A DNA stretch of 64,000 bases from Streptomyces sp. 3214.6 (GTDB taxonomy: Bacteria; Actinomycetota; Actinomycetes; Streptomycetales; Streptomycetaceae), in assembly GCF_900129855.1 (NCBI RefSeq), contig NZ_LT670819.1, forward strand, positions 434,001 to 498,000. Direction: 5' to 3'. The notes below the pieces were generated by a model. It was not told the DNA's origin and ran no database searches. It was given only the letters and a program-made list of their open reading frames with translations. Position numbers and translations under genes: made by a program. Below, piece after piece: positions 9,443 to 18,000 of the stretch. Positions within the stretch are counted from its first letter, which is position 1. Every line of letters starts with the position of its first letter.

Positions 9443-10654
9443 TCAGGCGATTGCCTCAAAAGTGATCGGAAGGGATGCAAGGAAGCGGAAGTTGATGCTT
9501 TCGAGCCACTCAGGCTGCGCCGCCTCGCACTTCCAGTTGGTGGTCCGACGCAGCAGCGCCCGCAGTGCGACATCGATCTCGGTGAGAGCTAGTGAGGCGC
9601 CCAGGCAGTAGTGGATGCCGTGCCCGAACGACAGGTGATCAGCGGCCGCTCGGGAGACATCCAATGTGTCCGGGTCGGTGTAGCGGCGGGGGTCACGATT
9701 CCCTGAACCAAGAACCAGGGTCACCGACTCGCCAGCTCGGATCAGGTGCTCACCGAGGTCGATGTCGGCGAGCGCCTTCCGAGTGGTGAACTGGACCGAA
9801 CTGTCGTATCTCATCAGTTCGTGCGTGGCGGGTGTAATCAGCTCAGGATCTCTGCGCAGCCGCTGAGTTTGCTCGTCGTTGTTCAACAGGGCGAGGACCG
9901 CGTTCCCGATCATATGTGTGGTAGTCGCCTGACCCGCGTCGATGAGCAGCAGGAAGTTGGCGAAGACTTCGTCCTCGGTGTAGTCGGCTGCCCGGAGTTG
10001 GGGACTGATCATCCGGCTGAAGAAGTCGTCGGCCGTGCTGTTTCGACGAGCGGTTGCAGTGCGGTCGAAGGACTCCCTCAGTGCCTGTATCCGTGCGTTC
10101 TGGGAGTCGGACTGGGTAAAGAACTCATGCAACAGCCCCTGCCAGCTCTCCAGGAGGTGGGCGGCATCGTCGGATACGCCTGCCAGTTTCGCGATCACGC
10201 CACGGCTGAGCGGTTCCGAGAAGTCGTGAATGATGTCCATGCGCCCGCTCGGCAAGACCTTGTCGAGTAGCTCGTCGGCCAACTCCTGGACATGAAAGCG
10301 TAGTTCCCGGACGAGGCGGGGAGAAAGGCTCGGCCTGATCAGTCGGCGTAGCCGGGTGTGATGCGGCGGATCATTGAACAGCATCATGTCTGACAGCGTG
10401 CGAGCCAGCAGTGCAACATCGCCACGGGCCTGTTCGGGCAAGCTCTCATAGAAATCCGATATTCTGGCTGCTGAAAGACTCCCGTCCTTCGAGATATCGA
10501 TGATTTCCGGATGGCCGAACACCGCCCAGGTCTGCATCCATTCATCCCACTGCACCGGTGATTTTGTACGTGACTCGGCATAGAATGAGTATGGCTCCGC
10601 CGCATGTTCGGGATCGAGCAGGTGAGATAGATTCGTCGTTTCGGGAGTGCGCAT
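9443..10654 (-). CDS. Cytochrome P450
   Basis: About 403 residues, bacterial class I P450. The I-helix reads LLLIDAGQATTTHMIGN, the K-helix ExxR is in HELMRYDSS, and the haem-binding loop is FGHGIHYCLGASLA with the cysteine ligand. ATG at 10654 fits the usual N-terminus (LSHLLDPEHAAEPYSFYAE) and has GGAGG upstream inside a 14-bp palindrome. It would need external ferredoxin and reductase. Its place in the peptide cluster, followed at once by an NRPS stump, suggests it hydroxylates or cross-links an amino acid or the peptide. P450s that act on carrier-bound amino acids are common in such clusters, but the substrate cannot be read from the sequence. Confidence 0.92.
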   Translation of the reverse strand: MRTPETTNLSHLLDPEHAAEPYSFYAESRTKSPVQWDEWMQTWAVFGHPEIIDISKDGSLSAARISDFYESLPEQARGDVALLARTLSDMMLFNDPPHHTRLRRLIRPSLSPRLVRELRFHVQELADELLDKVLPSGRMDIIHDFSEPLSRGVIAKLAGVSDDAAHLLESWQGLLHEFFTQSDSQNARIQALRESFDRTATARRNSTADDFFSRMISPQLRAADYTEDEVFANFLLLIDAGQATTTHMIGNAVLALLNNDEQTQRLRRDPELITPATHELMRYDSSVQFTTRKALADIDLGEHLIRAGESVTLVLGSGNRDPRRYTDPDTLDVSRAAADHLSFGHGIHYCLGASLALTEIDVALRALLRRTTNWKCEAAQPEWLESINFRFLASLPITFEAIA

Positions 10655-10667
10655 GGAGGATCCTCCA
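10654..10667. promoter_or_regulatory. 14-bp perfect palindrome covering the P450 ribosome binding site
   Basis: TGGAGGATCCTCCA reads the same on both strands. It contains the GGAGG Shine-Dalgarno sequence of the P450 gene and touches its start codon. With no loop it cannot form a hairpin, so a protein-binding role or coincidence is more likely. Confidence 0.3.
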
Positions 10668-11791
10668 GTCCACCGCATCGAAGAAGTCGAAACTCGAGGC
10701 TTCGGGGGATAGATCGACAGGAGTCGGCCTTCATTGTTGACTCCGCGTCGAATATTGCTGTAACGGAATCCCCAGTATCGGCCTGGACACCGGTTGAGCC
10801 AGGGGCCGACTGGCCACCCGCCATAGCCTGGCCCGCCCGGAAAGCGAAGGCAGCATGCTACTGGCGCCGTGGTCAATTGGTACGGTCAGCTCCGTTCCGC
10901 CCAGGGTTTCAGGATGGAAGAGTCGGATGAAGTCGCGGGCGATCGTCGTCCGTACGTCTTCACCAGCGCTGAGTCGTACTTCGACTGCACGCTCACTCGA
11001 ACAAAGCCGGGTGACCAGGGATGCAAGTTCCGGGTGGGGATCGGGGTACCGCAGACACGGTTATCGTCGTCAGGTATCTACGCAAACTCAGCGGCCGCAT
11101 ATCCGTCCATATCTTCGCGATATGGTTGAGACAGTATTGCTTCTCCCCCGAGACCCCGATTCTGTTCCAGCCCGCCGGAACGGCTTGATCAAGCGGCCCG
11201 ATATTTTTGGCCTTCTTGCTCGTGCACCGGATCCTCCCTTTACGGCCCGCCGAATCATGAATAGTCTACGGGAGTTAAGCACTGCGCCCGTGATGGAATA
11301 TCGAGCAGGCTAGCGATGTCCGCGAGCTGGCGTCAAGTGTCGCCAGCAAAGCACGGTTGACAGTTATTGCGCTCTTCTGGACGCATATTGCGCGCCGCCT
11401 CGCCGGCCCTTCTTTCGGCATTGACGCTGGGGTGAACGGATGCCAGAGTGAATCCTCTCCGGTCTGAGCGGAGTTAAGTGACCGTCCGATGAGCGTGTAC
11501 TGCTCATGTTCGCCCGCCACGCCTGTCCGTAGGAATGCAGTCTGATTTCGGGAGTTGATACCGGTAGTACCTGATCCGTTGGCAACGCTAGCCGGGTTGT
11601 GGGCTGAACTGCTTGGACACACCGATCTCCGTGACGACTCCGACTTCTTCTAGTTGGGGGGGAGATTCACTGCTGATCACATTCCTTACCCGCCAGCTCG
11701 ACCAGCGTCTCGGCGTTCGGGTCCCCGCCTGGGCGATGTTGGCACGCCATGAAGCGAGCAGCGTCAGCCGAGAACCAGTGTGGGAATCCTG
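10668..11791. other. 1.1-kb divergent region between P450 and A-PCP genes, no gene recognised
   Basis: This stretch must hold the divergent promoters for the P450 operon (leftward) and the A-PCP operon (rightward). It is less GC-rich than its neighbours around 11100-11700. On the minus strand near 10870-11090 a frame with coding-like composition (for example TTIARDFIRLFHPETLGG) is visible, but it has no start codon and I do not recognise it. I see no intact regulator gene. Confidence 0.4.
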
Positions 11792-13876
11792 ATGACCTTG
11801 CCAGAACAGAACTTTGTGAGGTGTCAAAGCAGCATGCCACGGTCACACGGAAACGAATCCGCCAGGCTGACAGGCCGCCAGACAGCCCGGCACTGCCCAA
11901 CCGGTCTACCCGGTCTGATCAGGGATGTTTCAGGTCGGACCCCGAACCGCACGGCCGCTCGCTGCGGTTCGGACAGCCTCAGCTACCGGCAGTTGGAAGT
12001 GTGGTCCGACGCTGTCGCGCGCACCCTGCGCGACTGCGCACCGAAGGGCCTGCCGGTGGTGGTCGCAGTGCCCCGCAGCACTGCCCTTCTCGCCGCCCTC
12101 CTGGGTGTCCTCAAGGCAGGACTGCCGTATCTTCCGGTCGACCCCGACGACCCGCCCGCTCGGCTGGCCGGCGTCCTGGAGACCGCGGGCAGCCGCGTAG
12201 CGCTGGTCAACGCCCGGACTCTGCCGGTCCTGGCCGGGCAGGGACTGCGCCCCGTCGAGGTCGAGGCCCTGCGCGGCGCGCCGGACGCCCCCGATGTCGA
12301 GCTGGACCCGCTGCCCGACGTACCCGCCGAGCAGCCCGCGTACGTGATGTTCACCTCCGGCTCCACCGGCACGCCCAAGGGCGTCGTCCTGCCCAGCATG
12401 GCCCTGTGCAACCGACTGCTGTGGATGCGCGACGCCTACGACGTGGTGCCCGAGGACAGGATCCTGCAGAAGACCCCCGTCACCTTCGACGTCTCCGGCT
12501 GGGAGCTGTGGCTTCCTCTGATCACCGGCGCGACGTGCGTGTTCCTCCCTCCGGAGGAGCATCGGGATCCCGCCCTGGTGGCCTGTGCCATCCAGGAGCA
12601 CGGGATCACGTTGTGCCACTTCATCCCGTCAATGCTCCGTGAGTTCCTGCGTCGGCCCGAGGCCGGACGCTGCGGTTCGCTGCGGCACGTCTTCTGCAGC
12701 GGCGAGGCCCTTCCCGTCGCCGTGGCGCGCGGCTTCGCCGCGCTGTTGCCGGCCCGGCTGCATAACCTCTACGGCCCCACCGAGGCCGCCATCGAGGTCA
12801 CCCACTGGACCTGCCCGGAGCGGGCCGAGGACATCGACCGGATCCTGATCGGACAGCCTATCGACAACTGCGTCCTCGGCGTCTTCGACCCGGACGGCCG
12901 TCCCGTCCCCGACGGAGACGAGGGTGAGCTGTACATCGGCGGCATGCCCCTGGCGCTCGGCTACCTCAATCGCCAGGACCTGACCGACCGGGCCTTCGTC
13001 CCCGCCGACGCCGACGCGTCCGTGCGCACGTGGTACCGCACCGGCGATCGCGTGCGCCTGCTGGACGCGGGCCTGGAGTATCTGGGCCGCGTCGACGACC
13101 AGGTGAAGATCCGCGGCCAGCGCATCGAACCGCAGGAGGTCGAGCACCACCTGGCCAGCCACCCCGAGGTCGCCGCCGGGGTCGTGGTCGCGGCCCGGGT
13201 CGGCGAGGACAGGGAGTTGGTGGCCTGGATCCAGCCCGCCGAAGGGAGCGCCCAGGCCCTGACCCATGGTGGGGCGGTCCGACGACTGCGCGAGCACCTG
13301 GCGGACCTGGTCCCGCCGGGATATGTGCCGACCCACTTCCTGGCTGCGACGGAACTGCCCCTCACCAGCAGCGGCAAGCAGGACCGCAAACTGCTGCAGC
13401 AACGCGCCGAGCAGCGGTTGAACGCCCACCGGCCGGCACCGCGGGCCGGTGAGGCGGGCGAGGCACAGGCGCAGGACGTCCTGGGCGAGATCTGGTGCGA
13501 GGCACTTCCTCATGCAGAAACCTATCCGGACTCCCAGACAGAGGAGATAGCCGCCGCCCCGACGGACGACACGACTGGACGGGTGTCCGCCGCGTGGGCC
13601 GAGGTACTGAAGCGGGAAAACGTTCCGATCGAGGCGAATTTCTTCGATCTGGGCGGCCACTCGTTCAAGCTCTTTGAGCTTCAGAACGCCCTTGAGCGAC
13701 ATACGGGAGTTCGGCTCTCGGTTGTTGATCTGTTCTCGCACACCACGGTGGCGGCGCAGGCAACGCTGATCCGTGACGGCGTGCCCTCAGACGATGGTTC
13801 GGCTGTGGTCGGGCGAGCGGCACCGGCCAGGCGCGCTCGCGCGCTGCGAGCACGGCGCCAGCGGTCCCGGGATTGA
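11792..13876 (+). CDS. NRPS A-PCP didomain, Ser/2,3-diaminopropionate-like code
   Basis: An adenylation domain ([58 protein letters not shown]) is followed by a carrier domain with the phosphopantetheine serine in FFDLGGHSFKLFEL. No condensation domain precedes it, so it may load in trans or start the chain. Aligned with GrsA, the pocket reads D-V-W-H-F-S-L-I-E, very close to the DVWHxSLxD codes I recall for serine and, in tuberactinomycin-type systems, Dap. The E at position 331 is unusual. The start is uncertain (GTG 11780, ATG 11792 or ATG 11834). The last ~30 residues are arginine/alanine-rich, unlike a normal carrier end, and overlap the next gene, which suggests a disturbed junction. 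Confidence 0.88.
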   Translation: MTLPEQNFVRCQSSMPRSHGNESARLTGRQTARHCPTGLPGLIRDVSGRTPNRTAARCGSDSLSYRQLEVWSDAVARTLRDCAPKGLPVVVAVPRSTALLAALLGVLKAGLPYLPVDPDDPPARLAGVLETAGSRVALVNARTLPVLAGQGLRPVEVEALRGAPDAPDVELDPLPDVPAEQPAYVMFTSGSTGTPKGVVLPSMALCNRLLWMRDAYDVVPEDRILQKTPVTFDVSGWELWLPLITGATCVFLPPEEHRDPALVACAIQEHGITLCHFIPSMLREFLRRPEAGRCGSLRHVFCSGEALPVAVARGFAALLPARLHNLYGPTEAAIEVTHWTCPERAEDIDRILIGQPIDNCVLGVFDPDGRPVPDGDEGELYIGGMPLALGYLNRQDLTDRAFVPADADASVRTWYRTGDRVRLLDAGLEYLGRVDDQVKIRGQRIEPQEVEHHLASHPEVAAGVVVAARVGEDRELVAWIQPAEGSAQALTHGGAVRRLREHLADLVPPGYVPTHFLAATELPLTSSGKQDRKLLQQRAEQRLNAHRPAPRAGEAGEAQAQDVLGEIWCEALPHAETYPDSQTEEIAAAPTDDTTGRVSAAWAEVLKRENVPIEANFFDLGGHSFKLFELQNALERHTGVRLSVVDLFSHTTVAAQATLIRDGVPSDDGSAVVGRAAPARRARALRARRQRSRD

Positions 13877-14513
13877 AGCCCAGGCCGTACGCTATCCGGG
13901 ACGCGCTGAGCGGATCGATGAGCCCTCACCAACCGATCTGCATCATCTTGCCTTCGAGATCGCCGACGCCTTCGATCCGTCGGATGAGCGTCCCATCGCA
14001 TTATTCGGGCACAGTGTGGGCGCCTTGGTAGCCCTGGAGACTGCCCGAGTCCTCCAGGCGCGCGGCACCCGTGTGGCGCATCTATTGGCTTCGGGCACCC
14101 GCAACGCAGCCAGCTACCCACCGCCCGCCGAGGCCGAGAACGACGCCGACGACCTGTTAATGGACACCCTGGTCGGGTTGGGAGGCACAGCCCCGGAGTT
14201 GGCCGCCGACCCGACTTTCAGAGATCTGGTTCTTCCCTACGTCCGCAGCGATGCCCTGATGCTGGACACCTATGACTTCAGCATGGAGCCGCAGTTGCAC
14301 TGCCCCGTTTCCACAATCGTCGGCGACGAAGACCAGCATGCGGACCGCCGACCCTGGCACGAGCTAACCGCGGGGGTGTTCTTCGAGCACCTGGTGAGGG
14401 GAGGTCATTTTCTACTTTCATTCAGAACCTCCTTACGCTCTGATCAGGAAATCCCTCAACGTCAAGATAACCAGCCGGAAGGACTCGTCTCATGCAGGCC
14501 AATAGGGATGTAA
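13794..14513 (+). CDS. Type II thioesterase with abnormal N-terminus and a TTA codon
   Basis: About 239 residues of the alpha/beta-hydrolase editing thioesterase family: AVRYPGRAERIDEP, the nucleophile in GHSVGA, the acid in VGDEDQH, and the histidine in RGGHFLLS. The triad is complete. Type II thioesterases remove stalled or wrong groups from carrier domains. The first ~28 residues lack the usual (F/L)CFPxAGGxxxxYxxW oxyanion-side motif, and the gene overlaps the tail of the A-PCP gene, so a deletion or compensating frameshifts probably occurred here. A TTA leucine codon at 14157-14159 would make translation depend on the rare bldA tRNA in Streptomyces. ATG 13773 is an alternative start. Confidence 0.8.
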   Translation: MVRLWSGERHRPGALARCEHGASGPGIEAQAVRYPGRAERIDEPSPTDLHHLAFEIADAFDPSDERPIALFGHSVGALVALETARVLQARGTRVAHLLASGTRNAASYPPPAEAENDADDLLMDTLVGLGGTAPELAADPTFRDLVLPYVRSDALMLDTYDFSMEPQLHCPVSTIVGDEDQHADRRPWHELTAGVFFEHLVRGGHFLLSFRTSLRSDQEIPQRQDNQPEGLVSCRPIGM

Positions 14514-14535
14514 CCCTGACACGGGAAAATCCGTA

Positions 14536-15054
14536 GTGGGGTACGTGGCGAGGGAGCCGGGGGCTGATGTGACGCAGGAAGGCGTTCGATCGGCGATTTC
14601 TGATTCCGTGCCCGCGCACTTGATACCGTCGGCAATCGTTGTCCTCGACCGCATGCCCATGACGACGAATGGGAAGGTGGACGAAACCGCGCTGCCCGAT
14701 CCCCCCTCCTCGCGCCCCGAGCTGAGCCAGTCGTACACCGCCCCGGGCAGCGCGGCCGAGCGGCGCGTGGCCCGGGTGTGGCAGCAGGTGCTGACCCTGG
14801 ACCAGGTCGGCGTCCACGACAACTTCTTCGACTTGGGCGGCAATTCGATACGGCTGCCGGCCGTCCTCGCGGCGCTTCAGAAACACCCGGAGTACCAGGA
14901 CCTCATCACCCTGACCGACCTGTTCCGGCACCCGACGGCGGCCGCCCCGGCTGCCCATCTCGACCAGACGGCCGAGCAGGAGGCGGCCCGGCGCGGCAGC
15001 GACCGCCGGGCCGCCCTGCACAAGCTCCGTTCCAGGAAAGGCACGACGCGATGA
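14536..15054 (+). CDS. Truncated adenylation domain C-terminus fused to a carrier protein
   Basis: About 172 residues. The GTG start at 14536 enters the adenylation fold only at the last sub-domain (VGYVAREPGAD, VPAHLIPSAIVVLDRMPMTT, NGKVDETALP = core A10). A complete PCP follows with the serine in DNFFDLGGNSIRL. The roughly 430 residues that form the ATP and amino-acid pocket are absent, so it cannot activate a substrate. Its stop overlaps the start of the KS gene (ATGA), implying coupled translation and a retained role as a carrier loaded in trans. It might also be the relic of a deleted module. Confidence 0.8.
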   Translation: MGYVAREPGADVTQEGVRSAISDSVPAHLIPSAIVVLDRMPMTTNGKVDETALPDPPSSRPELSQSYTAPGSAAERRVARVWQQVLTLDQVGVHDNFFDLGGNSIRLPAVLAALQKHPEYQDLITLTDLFRHPTAAAPAAHLDQTAEQEAARRGSDRRAALHKLRSRKGTTR

Positions 15055-18000
15055 CGACCGACGAAGCCGCACAGCACGACCTTGACCAAGCGGTGGCCGT
15101 CGTGGGGATGAGCGGACGCTTCCCCGGCGCCCCCGACCTCGACGCCTACTGGGCCAACCTGCGCGACGGCGTCTGCTCGCTGTCCACGTTCACCGAGAAG
15201 GAACTGCTCGCCGACGGGGCGGACCCGGCCGAGCTGCGCAATCCCGCGTTCGTCCCGGCGCAGGGGCATCTCGCTGACGCGGACCGCTTCGAGGCCGAGA
15301 TCTTCGGCTTCAACCGCACCGAGGCGGCCGCCCTGGACCCGCAGCACCGGGTGCTCCTGGAGACCGCCTGGTCGGCGCTGGAGGACGCCGGGTACGCCCC
15401 GCTGAACGCACCGTCCCGCACCGGCGTCTACATGGGCGGCAGCTCGACGGAGCACGCGCTGGCCGCCGAGACGGACCCGGCGCTCGCCGCGTCGATCGGC
15501 GCGCTCCAGGTGCGTCTCCTCACCGACCGCGAGTTCCTGGCGCCCTGGATCTCCTACCGGCTGGGCCTGGACGGGCCGAGCATGATGGTCCAGACGGCCT
15601 GCTCGTCCTCGCTGACGGCGGTCCACGTTGCCGTCCAGGCCCTGCTGCTCGGCGAGTGCGACACCGCGCTCGCGGGCGGCGTCGCCATCGGCGCCCCGCG
15701 CAAGGAGGGCTACGTCTACTACCAGGGCGGGACCTCCTCCCCCGACGGCCGCTGCCGCCCCTTCGACGAGAAGGCGGCCGGCACAGTGCCGGGCAGCGGG
15801 GTGGGCGTGCTGGTGCTGCGGCGGCTGGAGGACGCGCTCGCCGACGGCGATCCGGTGCGCGCGGTGATCCGGGGCGCGGCCGTCACCAACGACGGGGCCG
15901 GCAAGGTCGGCTTCACCGCTCCGGGCGTGGACCAGCAGACGGCCGCGATCACCGAGGCGTGGACGGCGGCGGGGCTGGAGCCGTCGGCGGCGCAGTACCT
16001 GGAGGCGCACGGGACCGGGACCGAGCTGGGTGACCGGATCGAACTGGCGGCGGCGAGCGCGGCGTTCACCGCCCGAGCCGGCCTCGACGGCGGCGTCGGC
16101 ATCGCGCTCGGTTCGGTGAAGTCGAACATCGGGCACGCCGACGCGGCGGCCGGTGTGGCGGCGCTGATCAAGACGGTCCTGATGCTGGAGCACGCCACCC
16201 TGGCCCCGACGGTGAACGTCACGAGCCCGATGGCCGCCCTGCGGGACTCGCCGCTGCGGCTGGTGACCGAGACCCGTCACTGGCCGCGCAGGCCGGACCT
16301 GCCCCGGCTGGCCGGCGTGACGTCGGTCGGCATGGGCGGCACGAACGTGCACGTGGTGGTGCAGGAGGCACCGGCACGCGAGCCGCGCGCGAAGGCCGAC
16401 GCCCGCCCGACGGTTTTGCCGCTGTCGGCCCGCACCGAGCATCAACTCGCTCTCGTGGCGTCGCGGTTGGCGGCACGTCTGCGCGAGGCCGACGCCCCCG
16501 CCCTCGCCGATGTCGCACACACCTTGCGCACCGGCCGGGTCGGGATGCCCGTGCGTGCCTACGTGGTCGCCGCCGGCGTGCAGGAGGCGTCGGACAAGCT
16601 CATGGCACTGGCCGAGGGCCACCCGGATCCGGGGCGGGACCCGTCGGGGGAGGCGTGGCTGCGCGGCGAGGAGGTGACCTGGCCGGCGCTCGACGGCGAG
16701 GTGCGCCGGGTACGGCTCCCGTCGTACCCGTTCGCGGGCGAGAGCTACGGGGCCCTGACACTGCGCGGCCGGGCCGCTCAGGCGCCGGCCGAGAGTGCGG
16801 CACCCGCACCGGGGAGCGAACTGGAGGCCGGGGTCGCCGAGTTGGTGATGGAGGCGCTGGATCTCGACGGGTCCGCCGGTCTGGAGAAGACGTACCTCGA
16901 GGCGGGCGGCGACTCGCTGACGTCCGTGCATCTGGCCGGACGGCTCCGCGACGAGCTGGACATCGACGTACCGATCCACCTGTTCCTGGAACCGGTCACG
17001 CTCAAAGAGATGACGATCCGCATCGTGGAGATCAAGGAAGGCGGCGAGGGCGTCGGGCGCCCTGCTCGCCGAGTTGCGGCCGTGCGGCGGCCCACCTTCG
17101 CCTCGGTGCACGGCGAGGGCGTGACCGAGGTCCACGCGAAGGACCTCACCCTCGACAAGTTCCTCGATGCACACCTCCTCGCCGACGCCCCCGCGCTGCC
17201 CCGCGCCGAGAGGGAGCCGCGCACCGTGCTGCTGACCGGCGCGAGCGGCTACCTCGGCCGCTTCCTCGCCCTGGAATGGCTGCGCACCCTGGCGCCGGCC
17301 GACGGCCGGCTGATCGCCCTGGTGCGCGGCGAGGACGCCGCCGCGGCCCGGCAGCGGCTGGACGCGGCCTTCGACAGCGGCGACCCGGAGCTGGTGCGGA
17401 CGTACGAGGAACTGGCCGCGGTCCATCTCGAGGTCGTGGCGGGTGACATGGCGGAACCGCGGCTCGGCCTGGACGAGGCGGCCTGGGACCGGCTGGCCGA
17501 CGAGGTCGACCTGATCGTCCACGCCGGTGCGCTGGTGAACCACATCCTGCCGTACCCGCACCTCTTCGAGGCCAACGTCGTCGGCACCGCGGAACTCGTC
17601 CGGCTGGCCCTCACCCGCCGGACGAAGCCGATCACCTACATCTCCAGCGTCGCGGTCGCCGACTCCCGCCGGCCGGCCCTCGACGAGGACACCGACGTCC
17701 GCGTCGCCATACCGGCCCTGAACGTCGACGGTGGCTACGCCGGCGGGTACGCGACCAGTAAATGGGCCGGCGAAGTGCTGCTGCGGGAGGCGCACGACCT
17801 GTGCGGACTGCCGGTCACGACCTTCCGGTCCAGCATGATCCTCGCGCACGGCCGGTACGGCGGACAGCTCAACGTCTCCGACGTGTTCAGCCGCCTCCTG
17901 TTCAGCGTGCTCGCCACCGGGGTCGCGCCGCGCAGCTTCTACCCTGCGGACGGCGAACGCGCCCACTACGACGGCCTGCCGGTCGACTTCACCGCCGCCG

